Shown: positions 25,924-34,474, counted from the stretch's first letter. The stretch is 34,474 bases of DNA from Prolixibacteraceae bacterium (GCA_027858715.1 JAQICD010000135.1:1-34474); one strand, 5' to 3'. Numbers and translations are program-made. Notes: a model not told the origin generated them from the sequence alone.

Positions 25924-27430
25924 TGCTACGATTATATTTTTCATTCAGGTTTTTCATAAAACGCCAGCATTTTTTACTACCAAAACCAGCATCGCATCTC
26001 CACTGCCAGTTGTCTTCAATGGTTCCCGGAGTGTTCATACGGGCATTGGTATCGAGCCTTAAAACATCCTGCATAGGCACAATGGCCATGCACGCAACCG
26101 ACGACCACGCCAATTCGACAAGACGTGCAGCCACACTTTTACGGTTTGTATGTGTACAATAACCTTTTACCGTTTGCTTTTCAGCATTCGAAAGTGCACT
26201 CCACCACCCCACCAGCGTATCGTTATCGTGAGTGCCTGTGTAAACCAAATTATTAACGGTGTAGTTATGAGGCAAGTGTATGTTTTGTGAATCGCCCGAA
26301 AATGCAAATTGCAATACTTTCATCCCGGGCAATTTAAAATGATCACGCAGGGCTTCAACTTTGGGAGTTATTTCGCCCAAATCTTCGGCTACAACTGGCA
26401 AATCAGGTATTTGTTTCTTTAAAATCTGCAATAAATCATAGCCTTTGGCCTTTTGCCAGCTCCCATTTTTTGCGGTTTCGGCTGTTGCCGGAATGGCCCA
26501 AAACGACTCAAGCCCTCTGAAATGGTCAATTCTTACCAAATCGAACATGTGCAGGTTGAAGTAAATACGGGCTATCCACCAGTGATAATCGTTATCGGCC
26601 AAATGTTCCCAGTTATAAACCGGATTTCCCCATAGCTGACCATCCTCGCTGAAATAATCGGGAGGCACACCACCCACCAGTTCAGGCTCTCCATTTTCGT
26701 TAAGCAGAAATAACGACTGGTTGCTCCACACATCGGCACTATCGTAGGACACATATAGCGGAAGATCACCAAAAATCTCGACACCTTTTTGGTTGGCATA
26801 CTCTTTTAACCTGAACCATTGCCGAAAAAAAAGAAACTGCTTAAATTTTTCGTAGCGTATTAGTGTTTCTTCTTCATCACGCATTTGTTCCAGTACTCCA
26901 ACATCTCTGTTTTTTACCTCCGATGGCCACTTCTCCCACGACTCTCCTTTGTATTTTTCTTTACAAACTGCATAAAGCGAATAATCGTTAAGCCACCACT
27001 CATGCTCGTGCATGAAAGATTCAAATTCGTCCCATAACGAAGAAAAAGCATCCGGCTTTTGTGTGAAATTGTTCCAGCTTTTCAGCAGGACTTCACTTTT
27101 CCATTGGGATACTTTTTTGTAATCAACAATATTCTTAGGAAATTTTATTTTCACCGAAATATCGTCTGTATCGACCAAGCCCCAGCGCTGTAACTCGTCG
27201 GGAGAAATAAATAACACATCGCCTGCATAAGCAGAATAGGACTGGTAGGGAGAAAAGCCCGGTTCGTTAGGTCCAAGTGGCAGAATTTGCCATACAGAAA
27301 AACCGTTATCTGAAAGTTTATCGATATAGCCATATGCTTCGGAACCAAAATCGCCTATTCCATACGCAGAAGGCAGCGAACTGACATGAAGCAATATACC
27401 GCTGTTTCGTTTCTTATTCAAATCACTCAT
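25916..27430 (-). CDS. malQ: 4-alpha-glucanotransferase (amylomaltase), standard MalQ
   Basis: 504 residues, a GH77 enzyme without added binding domains. The first block, GILLHVSSLPSAYGIGDFG, is typical. Catalytic acids are D302 in FDLVRIDHFRG, E349 in VVAEDLGEITP and D402 in YTGTHDNDTLVGWW. It transfers maltodextrin segments between chains and releases glucose, in the cytoplasm. The start overlaps the previous stop by one base (TAATG) and its stop overlaps the PfkB start by 8 bases, so the three genes form one translationally coupled operon. It differs in architecture from the 902-residue CBM20 enzyme at 10721-13429, so the two are not recent duplicates. Confidence 0.96.
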   Translation of the reverse strand: MSDLNKKRNSGILLHVSSLPSAYGIGDFGSEAYGYIDKLSDNGFSVWQILPLGPNEPGFSPYQSYSAYAGDVLFISPDELQRWGLVDTDDISVKIKFPKNIVDYKKVSQWKSEVLLKSWNNFTQKPDAFSSLWDEFESFMHEHEWWLNDYSLYAVCKEKYKGESWEKWPSEVKNRDVGVLEQMRDEEETLIRYEKFKQFLFFRQWFRLKEYANQKGVEIFGDLPLYVSYDSADVWSNQSLFLLNENGEPELVGGVPPDYFSEDGQLWGNPVYNWEHLADNDYHWWIARIYFNLHMFDLVRIDHFRGLESFWAIPATAETAKNGSWQKAKGYDLLQILKKQIPDLPVVAEDLGEITPKVEALRDHFKLPGMKVLQFAFSGDSQNIHLPHNYTVNNLVYTGTHDNDTLVGWWSALSNAEKQTVKGYCTHTNRKSVAARLVELAWSSVACMAIVPMQDVLRLDTNARMNTPGTIEDNWQWRCDAGFGSKKCWRFMKNLNEKYNRSNE

Positions 27431-28491
27431 TATTTTCGACGAAAAATAACCATAGTTGCACCATAACCATATTCTTTAAACGAGGCATCCTGAAAATTAA
27501 AGCGGGCATATTTCGATTTCAGTTTTTTCCCTATTTCCTGCTTAAGCACACCGTTGCCAACTCCGTGAATAAAAACGATTCGCTTAACACGATTTTTGAT
27601 GGCCTCATCCATTTCACGATAAAATTTATCAAGCTGAATATCCAAAATTTCACGGTTCGATAAACCGGCCGTGCTGTCAATCAGCTCGTCGATATGCAAA
27701 TCAACCTCAACAATATCAGGTTGTTTTACCGGCTTAGGAGTTTGTTCTTCAGGCCTGTTCTGTTTATCTTTCTCATTTATAACCTTCTTAAAATCCTTCT
27801 CGGTCATTTTATCAATTTCTTCGGCTAAAGGATTTGTAACCAGATCGAAAATCATAGCCTTGCCATCGAAAAAATCGTTTTCGGTAAAGCTCTTTTCTTT
27901 ATAAAACTTTACTGAGTTAACCGAAATCTCTTTTGAAATTGGCACTGCAAGACTTTTCGACTCTTTTTCGAAAGGAATTATCCGGAAATAAAATTTTGGC
28001 AAACTGTTTAAATCAGATGATCCAAGACCATCGATGTAGTTTTTTGTGTTGGGCTCCAAAATATCAGCATCAATTGTCTGATATTTTTCTCCATCGAAAT
28101 GTACATAATGATACAAGACCGAAAAATTGCTGTCGTTTATAAAATATATTTCTATTTCGCCACCCACAGGATTGTTTTGGTCGGTAGGATAAAATGCCAT
28201 ATAAAAACGAGGTTGGTCGTTGCCCGGAATCAGTACCGGTTCATAGTCTTCTTCCACACGTTCCTCTTCTTTTGCCTGTTTTTCGGTGTTTTTATCAGAT
28301 GAATTGCCGAAACTACGCGGTGTATTATTGTAGGTTACTTCCTCTTCAACTTTAACAAGCTCGGTTATCATAACCGGTATTTCAAAGCCATCGTCGCCTT
28401 CAACCACAGCAATATTCTTACTCTGAAAACTAACAATGCGACCACCGCCAATATTGTTCAGGAACTTTACTTTATCACCTATATCCAACAT
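27430..28491 (-). CDS. DUF2027 and Smr domain protein
   Basis: 353 residues. The N-terminal part (about 1-60: GDKVKFLNNIGGGRIVSF) is a small beta fold of the DUF2027 type. A charged linker follows at about 65-95, then a beta-rich middle (RFYMAFYPTDQN). The C-terminal 90 residues are an Smr domain with the VDLHIDELID start and the HGVGNGVLKQEIGKKL motif. Smr domains are nucleases or nucleic-acid binders related to the end of MutS2. The DUF2027-Smr combination is common in Bacteroidota, and its role is not established. It heads the operon with malQ and the PfkB kinase, overlapping malQ by one base. A promoter element is at 28520-28527. Confidence 0.9.
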   Translation of the reverse strand: MLDIGDKVKFLNNIGGGRIVSFQSKNIAVVEGDDGFEIPVMITELVKVEEEVTYNNTPRSFGNSSDKNTEKQAKEEERVEEDYEPVLIPGNDQPRFYMAFYPTDQNNPVGGEIEIYFINDSNFSVLYHYVHFDGEKYQTIDADILEPNTKNYIDGLGSSDLNSLPKFYFRIIPFEKESKSLAVPISKEISVNSVKFYKEKSFTENDFFDGKAMIFDLVTNPLAEEIDKMTEKDFKKVINEKDKQNRPEEQTPKPVKQPDIVEVDLHIDELIDSTAGLSNREILDIQLDKFYREMDEAIKNRVKRIVFIHGVGNGVLKQEIGKKLKSKYARFNFQDASFKEYGYGATMVIFRRK

Positions 28492-28519
28492 GGTATAATG
28501 CTATTTTAATTGAAAACGG

Positions 28520-28527
28520 CAAAGTTA
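28520..28527 (-). promoter_or_regulatory. Bacteroidota -7 promoter element for the DUF2027-malQ-pfkB operon
   Basis: TAACTTTG on the minus strand, followed by C, is an exact TAnnTTTG match 28 bases before the ATG at 28491. The expected -33 TTTG is not conserved. Confidence 0.55.
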
Positions 28528-28602
28528 ACGCAATTTTAGACGTAACAGAGTACATGCATCGATTTATCTGCAAACGATGGTGGTCATTGGTCATTGTTGC
28601 TG

Positions 28603-28630
28603 GATGCTCGATACTCGTTGCTCGATGCTT
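28603..28630 (+). repeat. Four tandem copies of a 7-base unit (GATGCTC)
   Basis: Consecutive units GATGCTC, GATACTC, GTTGCTC and GATGCTT, each differing from the consensus by at most one base. They are preceded by two GTCATTG copies near 28583-28596. This is low-complexity spacer DNA. Confidence 0.75.
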
Positions 28631-28651
28631 GTTTGTTCCTCCCGGCACTCA

Positions 28652-28714
28652 GTCTCTCACTCTCTTCGTCTCTTTGCCTCTCTTTATATCCGTCATTCTG
28701 TCTCTCTGTCTCTC
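28652..28714 (+). repeat. Degenerate CT-rich repeat, unit about GTCTCTCT
   Basis: About 60 bases made of variants of GTCTCTCT, such as GTCTCTCA, GTCTCTTT, GCCTCTCT and GTCTCTCT. On the minus strand it is an AGAGAC-rich purine tract. The purine/pyrimidine strand bias is strong compared with flanking DNA. Confidence 0.7.
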
Positions 28715-28853
28715 AAAACTATATGCACCATGCCTAAAGGCATTACACATTAGCTCCAAAAAGGGCGGTAAGCAATAGCACCCTATTGCCTTTAATCATT
28801 GCTGGTTGCCCTGAGCATGATAAGTGCGTTAAATAGCGACCCGCTTTTTTTGT

Positions 28854-28861
28854 TATTTTTG
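28854..28861 (+). promoter_or_regulatory. Bacteroidota -7 promoter element for queA
   Basis: TATTTTTG followed by C matches TAnnTTTG and predicts a start near 28868, about 44 bases before the ATG at 28912. Confidence 0.5.
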
Positions 28862-28911
28862 CAGTCTGTTGCTCACTTTAAATACATAAAACAATAAACC
28901 GTTAGTTGCCC

Positions 28912-30138
28912 ATGGCCAATTTCAACGATATCAAAAACATACGAATTGAAGAATTCAACTATCAGCTGCCCGATAACCGCATTGCGAGATATCCACTGGA
29001 ACAACGCGACCATTCGAAGTTGCTGTGCTGGAACGACGGAGTAATCAGCGACCATATTTTTGCCAGTTTGCCCGACATTTTACAGTCTGAAACGAAACTT
29101 GTATTCAACAACACCAAAGTAATACGTGCACGACTTCATTTTAGAAAAGAAACCGGCGCAAAAATTGAAATATTCTTGCTCGATCCGGCTGAACCATCCG
29201 ATTATGCTCAGAATTTTCAGCAAACCCGCGAATGCAGCTGGAAATGTATTGTGGGAAATCTAAAAAAATGGAAAAGCGGAATGTTAAAGCTTCCGCTAAC
29301 AATCAACAGCGAACCAATAAATCTTTATGCTGTAAACACCGGTAAATCGGGTAACAGCAATATTATTCAGTTTAGATGGGATAAACCACAATTCACCTTT
29401 TCTGATATTCTGGAAGCTGCCGGCAACATACCCATACCCCCCTATCTACAACGCGAAACCGAAGAAATTGACAACACCCGCTATCAAACAGTGTTTTCGA
29501 AAATAAAAGGTTCGGTTGCAGCACCAACAGCCGGTTTACACTTTACCGACAATGTTTTAAACCAACTTCGTAAAAAAGGCATCACCACCCACGAGCTCAC
29601 GCTACATGTAGGTGCAGGAACTTTTCAACCTGTTAAAAGCGAAACCATTGATGACCACGAAATGCACACCGAGCATATACTGGTGAAAAAAACGTTCGTT
29701 AAAGAGCTGACCGGTCATAACAGCACCATAATTGCGGTTGGCACAACTTCGATACGAACCCTCGAAAGCCTTTACCAGATAGGGAAAAAAGTTATTAAAA
29801 ATCCCGGCATTCAACCTTCGGAACTTGATATTAGGCAATGGGATCCATATCAAAACGATGAAGACATTTCGCGAAACGATGCTTTAACAGCGCTGTACAG
29901 CTACATGAAAAAACTTAATATTGAATTTCTTAACACCACAACACAAATCATTATTGTTCCGGGATATACATTCAAACTGATTGACGGAATGATTACCAAC
30001 TTTCATCAACCAAAAAGCACTTTACTGCTGCTTATATCGGCATTTTTGGGCAATGACTGGAAAAAAGCTTATGCGCATGCCCTTGAAAACGATTATCGTT
30101 TTTTAAGTTATGGCGACAGCAATCTGTATATAAAATAG
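28912..30138 (+). CDS. queA: S-adenosylmethionine:tRNA ribosyltransferase-isomerase, long form
   Basis: Start set at the ATG at 28912 (MANFNDIKN). The frame also allows a TTG at 28906, which is weaker. The 408-residue product matches QueA: YQLPDNRIARYPLEQRDHSK near the start, TKLVFNNTKVIRARL, GSVAAPTAGLHFTDNVL, LHVGAGTFQPVK and GMITNFHQPKSTLLLL near the end. QueA moves the ribosyl part of SAM onto preQ1-modified tRNA, giving epoxyqueuosine. Most QueA proteins are about 340-360 residues. Here extra sequence lies in the middle and in the segment between TSIRTLESLYQIG and the NFHQPKS block. Bacteroidota often have such a longer paralogue, so this may not be the only QueA in the genome. Confidence 0.9.
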   Translation: MANFNDIKNIRIEEFNYQLPDNRIARYPLEQRDHSKLLCWNDGVISDHIFASLPDILQSETKLVFNNTKVIRARLHFRKETGAKIEIFLLDPAEPSDYAQNFQQTRECSWKCIVGNLKKWKSGMLKLPLTINSEPINLYAVNTGKSGNSNIIQFRWDKPQFTFSDILEAAGNIPIPPYLQRETEEIDNTRYQTVFSKIKGSVAAPTAGLHFTDNVLNQLRKKGITTHELTLHVGAGTFQPVKSETIDDHEMHTEHILVKKTFVKELTGHNSTIIAVGTTSIRTLESLYQIGKKVIKNPGIQPSELDIRQWDPYQNDEDISRNDALTALYSYMKKLNIEFLNTTTQIIIVPGYTFKLIDGMITNFHQPKSTLLLLISAFLGNDWKKAYAHALENDYRFLSYGDSNLYIK

Positions 30139-30152
30139 TGCAGATTTTTTTG

Positions 30153-30160
30153 TAGGTTTG
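30153..30160 (+). promoter_or_regulatory. Bacteroidota -7 promoter element for the hybrid regulator
   Basis: TAGGTTTG matches TAnnTTTG. It lies 15 bases after the queA stop and 21 bases before the ATG at 30182. It argues against the upstream GTG at 30158, which falls within the element. Confidence 0.5.
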
Positions 30161-30181
30161 TGTGCACTACATCATCAATTT

Positions 30182-33100
30182 ATGGCCAAATCCATAATAT
30201 ACTACCTAACCATTATTCTGTTTTTGTTTGCCTACCCCCTGGCAGCATCAAACAGCAATAACATGCGGATATTCAACAACATTAAAGTTAAAGATGGCCT
30301 TCCGGTTAACGAGGTATTTAGCATAACACAAGATTCAACAGGCTTTATATGGATGGGAACCATAAATGGTTTTGTACGATACGACGGCTACGAAATGAAA
30401 CTTTTCCGAAAAGATGCATCAAATCTCATACAGCTACCCGACAATCAAATTACCGACATAGTAAACGACGGAAAAGGTGGCTTGTGGATTGGATGCTACG
30501 AAGGGCTTCTGCATTTCGACACACGTACATTTAAAAATCGTGAAATAAACCTTGGTGGCTCGCGCGAAGTACGCTGTCTGCATCGTCAGGGCGACTCAGT
30601 TTTATGGATAGGCACCGCCGACGGATTGATAAAACTTAATCCGGAAACCAGCCAACCCAACATCATCCATAAAAACAACTCCATACTCAAATCGAATATA
30701 ATCAGGGCATTATACACCGACAGCGATGCAACAACATGGATTGGAACATTCGACGGACTCTATGCTCTTACGGCCGATAACAAAATGGAAGCATTTGACC
30801 TTAAAGGCGGCTACAAACCAGAATTAAAAAACAATCTGATACTCGACATCAAACCCTATGAAACAAACAACGACTCAATGCTTTGGATAGGTACTGAAAC
30901 CGGGCTTGTACTTTTTAACCGGCACACAAAAAGTATTCAAACCTTTAACTCACACAATGCAGGTTTTGGCAACGAAGTGGTTAAATGTATTTTTCCTGTC
31001 GAAAAAGGAAAAACGTTTTTTGGTTCCGACTTCGGTTTTTATTTTTTTGATGCCACTACAAAACAATTCGAAGTATATACGCACGACCCGTTTAACAACT
31101 ACTCGCTGGCCAACAATGTGGTATGGGATATTTTCAGAGATGATGCCGGCATTGTTTGGCTTGCAACGTCAAATGGCATCAGCAGGCTGAATATCGAAAC
31201 CGGCATGTTTCAGTTTACGCCCGTGTTAAACCGTGAAGGCAACACCATAACCGGCAACCAGATTAACGATATCTATGTCGCCAACAATGAAACGCTTTGG
31301 CTGGCAACCAAACAAGGTGTTGTTGCGATTCATAACAATGAAAAAAAAGAAATATTTACCGCCGAAAGCAATTCACCCAACCCATTAGTCCTTAACAACA
31401 TTAACACTATAAAAGGTGACAACCTTGGACGTATATGGATTGGCAGTGCCGGTGGAATAAACATCTGGGAACCACAAAAGCGAACAATGCACACCATTAC
31501 TGCCAGTTTCGACATTAACCAGGGACTGCGTTCAAACTATATCAGCGCTTTTGTTACACCTCCCGACGGTTCGTTCTGGGTAAGCACATGGGGCGGTGGC
31601 ATGTACAAAGCACGGGGTGACTTTTCAAATATCGATGAAATTTATTTCGAATATATTGCCAACTTTAACACCAACGTAATTGCTGCTGACAAAAAAATAT
31701 GGTTGAAACACGATAAAAGAATATACACAATAGATCTGACAACCCTTGAGATTGAACAGCCTGAACAACTTAACAAAAGCATTGGCAGCAACGACATTAA
31801 TTCGTTGTTGATCGATTCGGACGGTTCGATTTGGATTGGACAAAACAACCAACTAATATATTACAACACCCTTAGCAATAAAACGGAAATCATCGACATT
31901 TTTACCGGCAAAGAAAGCCTGATTCACAACCTCGTAGAAGACAACAACGGCAATATTTGGGGCACTACGCTGACCACGGTTTTTAAATACTCAAAAGGAA
32001 ACGGCAATATCGAATCTTTTCCAATGAAAACTGGCATTCCGCTTGACATTTTCCTATCGCAAAGCAATGCTATTTCTCCCTCGGGCACAATTCATTTTGG
32101 AGGAAACGATGGCTTTATTTCTTTCATTCCGGGCAATGTTCGTAAAAATCTATACGCCCCCTCCGTGACCATCTCGGGTTTAAAAATAAACAACAAAGAA
32201 ATATTTTCACCCATACAACTGCGTGGCAATAACAAAACATATAAGTTAATTACTTATTCCGACGAGCTTACAATGAAGCACGATCAAAATTCGGTAAGTA
32301 TAACTTTTGCAGCGTTGCATTACGGAAATCCGAAACGAAATATCTATGCATACAAACTCGAAGGCTACGATAAAGATTGGAATTATACCACCGGCGACAA
32401 CAATATGGCCAGCTACTCGTATCTGTCGCCAGGCGATTACCGCTTTGTTGTAAGAGGCACCAACAACGACGGCGTTTGGTCGGAGCACATTGCTTCGATT
32501 GGTTTAATTATCAAACCACCATTTTGGGCAAGCGCCTGGGCTATTGTTATTTACATTGTCATTTTACAGATGTTGTTGTTTATGCTTATAATTACTTACC
32601 GCAACAAAATTCGCTGGAGAGAAGAAATACGAACCATAACGATTGAAAAACAAAAAAACGAACAAATAGCACTGGCTAAGCAACAGTTTTTCACCAACAT
32701 ATCGCACGAATTCCGTACGCCGCTCAACCTTATTTCCGGTCCGGTGCAAACGCTTATTCAAAAATATGGCAATGATTCGGATTCTCTAAGCCTTCTGAAC
32801 TTAATATCGAAAAATTCGCGCCGATTGCTTTCACTGGTGAACCAGCTTATCGACCTTCGAAAAATTGAAAACAAATCGATTACAGCAAATATCCAGACGA
32901 TTGAACTTACTTCGTTTTGTAAAGAGCAATATGAACTATTTACAGATTTGGCCAACAGCAAAAAGATAAAATTTGGTTTAACCATTCCCGATGAGCCAAT
33001 AGCCTTCGAAACCGATAGCGAAAAACTTGAGTCGATAGTGCAGAATCTGCTCTCTAATGCCTTCAAATTTACAGACACAAATGGCAAAATAGATTTTTCA

Positions 33101-34204
33101 GTTCATGTAAACAAAAACGACATAAGCCTGTCGGTTTCCGACTCGGGAAGCGGAATATCAGAAGAAGAAAAGATACATATTTTTGAACGATTTTACCAGG
33201 GCGAAAACGATAAAAAATCGCTGGGTTACGGGATCGGGCTCAACCTTGTTCGCGAATACACTCAACTATTAAACGGAAATCTGAAAATTAACAGTGAACC
33301 CGGCAACGGTTCCATTTTCAACATTGAATTTCCAGCAGATAATCATATAGCTGAAGTTAAAAATCACACAGTAAAAAGCACTTCGCAAATACGCGAAATG
33401 ATTACATCAACTCGTGCTTCGAACCAAAATGAGATGATAAACACCGAAGAGCTGCCCTGCATATTAATTGTTGACGACCACCCCGAAACTGCTGAATTTA
33501 TTAACATCAGCCTTCGCCATAAGTATCATTTAATTACAGCACCTAATGCCGAAGATGCTTTAAAGATGCTGAACAAATATCCGGTTAATGCAATTGTTAC
33601 CGATATCATGATGCCCGGAACCGATGGCATTTCGTTTTGCGGAAAGGTAAAGAACGACGCCCGCTACGAACATTTACCGGTTATTTTGCTTACCGCTGTT
33701 ACAATGGACACGCAGCAGGTTAAAGGGCTGAAAGCCGGTGCCGATGCATACCTCACCAAGCCATTCAACATCGATGTGCTTGATGCTCGCATCGAAAGCC
33801 TCATTGCTCAACGACAAAAAACCGGCGAATACATAAAAAAGCAACTCATTATTGAAAATCAGGAAGTGGACGTTGAATCAAACGACGAAAAAACGCTGAA
33901 AAAAACCATACATTTTATTAATCAAAACATCAATAATTCTGAAATAAATATCAAAAACATGTGTCGCGAAGTAGGTGTGAGCCATTCGAGCTTGTACCGA
34001 AAAATAAAAACACAAACAGGCATGACCTTAAACGAACTTATACGGGATGTAAAAATGAAAAAAGCTGCTCAGCTTATTAAAACGGGTAAATTTTCAATAG
34101 CTGAAGTCATGGACGAAACCGGCTTTACAAACCACTCGTATTTTGCCAAATGCTTTAAAAAAGAATTCTCGTGTTCGCCCCGCGATTATGCCGAGAAAAA
34201 ATAA
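30182..34204 (+). CDS. Hybrid two-component system sensor/regulator (HTCS) with AraC-type output
   Basis: 1340 residues. A signal peptide (about 1-24) leads into a periplasmic sensor of two beta-propellers (about 30-690), built from repeats such as FIWMGTINGFVRYDG and GLWIGCYEGLLHFD. A Y_Y_Y domain (YKLEGYDKDWNY) and one membrane helix (about 783-804) follow. The cytoplasmic part has the HisKA phosphoacceptor H842 in ISHEFRTPLN, the ATPase N box (VQNLLSNAFKFTD) and G boxes (SDSGSGISEEE, GYGIGLNLV). A receiver with D1141 (AIVTDIMMPG) and a C-terminal AraC HTH (about 1240-1340) end the protein. All functional residues are intact. HTCS proteins usually sense oligosaccharides and control a nearby polysaccharide locus, but no SusC/SusD genes are in the window. 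Confidence 0.95.
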   Translation: MAKSIIYYLTIILFLFAYPLAASNSNNMRIFNNIKVKDGLPVNEVFSITQDSTGFIWMGTINGFVRYDGYEMKLFRKDASNLIQLPDNQITDIVNDGKGGLWIGCYEGLLHFDTRTFKNREINLGGSREVRCLHRQGDSVLWIGTADGLIKLNPETSQPNIIHKNNSILKSNIIRALYTDSDATTWIGTFDGLYALTADNKMEAFDLKGGYKPELKNNLILDIKPYETNNDSMLWIGTETGLVLFNRHTKSIQTFNSHNAGFGNEVVKCIFPVEKGKTFFGSDFGFYFFDATTKQFEVYTHDPFNNYSLANNVVWDIFRDDAGIVWLATSNGISRLNIETGMFQFTPVLNREGNTITGNQINDIYVANNETLWLATKQGVVAIHNNEKKEIFTAESNSPNPLVLNNINTIKGDNLGRIWIGSAGGINIWEPQKRTMHTITASFDINQGLRSNYISAFVTPPDGSFWVSTWGGGMYKARGDFSNIDEIYFEYIANFNTNVIAADKKIWLKHDKRIYTIDLTTLEIEQPEQLNKSIGSNDINSLLIDSDGSIWIGQNNQLIYYNTLSNKTEIIDIFTGKESLIHNLVEDNNGNIWGTTLTTVFKYSKGNGNIESFPMKTGIPLDIFLSQSNAISPSGTIHFGGNDGFISFIPGNVRKNLYAPSVTISGLKINNKEIFSPIQLRGNNKTYKLITYSDELTMKHDQNSVSITFAALHYGNPKRNIYAYKLEGYDKDWNYTTGDNNMASYSYLSPGDYRFVVRGTNNDGVWSEHIASIGLIIKPPFWASAWAIVIYIVILQMLLFMLIITYRNKIRWREEIRTITIEKQKNEQIALAKQQFFTNISHEFRTPLNLISGPVQTLIQKYGNDSDSLSLLNLISKNSRRLLSLVNQLIDLRKIENKSITANIQTIELTSFCKEQYELFTDLANSKKIKFGLTIPDEPIAFETDSEKLESIVQNLLSNAFKFTDTNGKIDFSVHVNKNDISLSVSDSGSGISEEEKIHIFERFYQGENDKKSLGYGIGLNLVREYTQLLNGNLKINSEPGNGSIFNIEFPADNHIAEVKNHTVKSTSQIREMITSTRASNQNEMINTEELPCILIVDDHPETAEFINISLRHKYHLITAPNAEDALKMLNKYPVNAIVTDIMMPGTDGISFCGKVKNDARYEHLPVILLTAVTMDTQQVKGLKAGADAYLTKPFNIDVLDARIESLIAQRQKTGEYIKKQLIIENQEVDVESNDEKTLKKTIHFINQNINNSEINIKNMCREVGVSHSSLYRKIKTQTGMTLNELIRDVKMKKAAQLIKTGKFSIAEVMDETGFTNHSYFAKCFKKEFSCSPRDYAEKK

Positions 34205-34292
34205 AAGCCAACTAAGAAATATTTTACACTATCTGTTTATTCAAATTACCAATATATCTCCTCAATTCCAATTCTTCCTACCCCTGAAATTC

Positions 34293-34322
34293 GGACAATA
34301 TTTCGGTAATTAAATATTGTCC
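34293..34322. terminator. Perfect hairpin between the convergent HTCS and fmt genes
   Basis: GGACAATATTT at 34293-34303 pairs fully with AAATATTGTCC at 34312-34322 around an 8-base loop. It lies 11 bases past the fmt stop and about 90 past the HTCS stop. There is no T run on either side, so intrinsic termination is uncertain. It could also be a repeat element or a protein-binding site. Confidence 0.4.
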
Positions 34323-34333
34323 AGCACACTCCT

Positions 34334-34474
34334 CTATCGAACTGTATAATTGTCAGCATGCTGAAAGCCTCGCAGAAAATCTTCAACGCTCATGCGTTTT
34401 TTACCGGCAAGCTGGAGTTGCTGTATGTTTAACCATGCATCTTTCGCAGCAATTTTAAGGTAGGTTTTCCCGTC
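34334..34474 (-). CDS. fmt: Methionyl-tRNA formyltransferase (C-terminal fragment at window edge)
   Basis: An open frame entering from the right edge ends at TAG (34336-34334) and gives 46 residues. It begins DGKTYLKIAAKDAWLNIQQL and continues QLAGKKRMSVEDFLRGFQ. This is the closing part of the Fmt C-terminal OB-type domain, where LQLAGKKRM and the FLRG helix are family marks. Fmt formylates Met-tRNA for translation initiation. The rest of the gene lies outside the window. No functional statement about the catalytic domain can be made. Confidence 0.88.
   Translation of the reverse strand, partial: DGKTYLKIAAKDAWLNIQQLQLAGKKRMSVEDFLRGFQHADNYTVR

Larger units (their letters stand above)
28492..28911. 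other. 420-base divergent spacer with degenerate short tandem repeats
   Basis: No convincing gene. It holds the -7 elements of both flanking operons (28520-28527 and 28854-28861) and a 7-base satellite (28603-28630). It also holds a CTCTC-rich tract (28652-28714) and two small hairpins: ATGCCT-AA-AGGCAT at 28730-28743 and GCAATAG-CACC-CTATTGC at 28772-28789. A 74-codon open frame at 28554-28778 follows the repeat composition and has no homology that I recognise. Confidence 0.6.

Noticed and set aside
28554..28778. 74-codon open frame in the spacer before queA
   Set aside because: It is made of the satellite and CT-rich repeats, has no recognisable domain, and covers both simple-repeat tracts.

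Overview
The window reads as a chromosomal segment of a Bacteroidota bacterium, most likely of the Marinilabiliales/Prolixibacteraceae type. This rests on recognition of protein families, not on a database search. The signs are a moderately AT-rich genome, candidate promoters of the Bacteroidota form TAnnTTTG just upstream of many genes, the conserved order DUF6089-uppS-bamA-ompH-ompH-murI, a DUF2027/Smr protein, a hybrid two-component regulator with propeller repeats, and a DPE2-like amylomaltase with two CBM20 domains. I see no tRNA, rRNA, CRISPR array, transposase or prophage.

Layout. Positions 1-2980 (+) hold the end of a carotenoid operon: the C-terminus of a CrtI-type desaturase, a CruF-like carotenoid hydratase, a PlsC-like acyltransferase and a GT2 glycosyltransferase, tightly spaced or overlapping. 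Together they look like a pathway to an acylated carotenoid glycoside. Positions 3033-4514 (-) hold a lone class II ilvC. Positions 4823-5759 (+) hold two adjacent decayed genes, a hemerythrin-domain protein and a LuxR-type regulator. They are followed by a strong bidirectional terminator and by rplS (-). Then come a secreted C69 peptidase (-), a GH3 lipoprotein glycosidase (+) and a 902-residue CBM20-CBM20-GH77 glucanotransferase (+).

Positions 13433-14512 (-) encode HydE, the radical-SAM maturase of [FeFe] hydrogenase, without HydF, HydG or a hydrogenase nearby. It is divergent from a BadF-type sugar kinase (+). Positions 15438-21555 (-) are the envelope cluster: a DUF6089 outer-membrane protein, uppS, bamA, two ompH/skp paralogues, a strong terminator, and murI. 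It joins undecaprenyl lipid supply, outer-membrane protein assembly and D-glutamate synthesis. nadK and a CBS-domain protein (-) lie divergent to pdxJ and an alpha/beta hydrolase (+). Positions 25006-28491 (-) are a compact operon of DUF2027/Smr protein, a standard malQ and a PfkB sugar kinase.

After a 420-base spacer with degenerate short tandem repeats come a long queA (+), a 1340-residue hybrid sensor/regulator (+), and the C-terminal end of fmt (-) at the window edge.

Most of the window is ordinary core genome. The points most worth a second look are the carotenoid glycoside/acylation cassette, the decayed hemerythrin/LuxR pair, the Gly/Tyr repeat in a BamA barrel loop, the terminator placed directly before murI, and the spacer satellite before queA.
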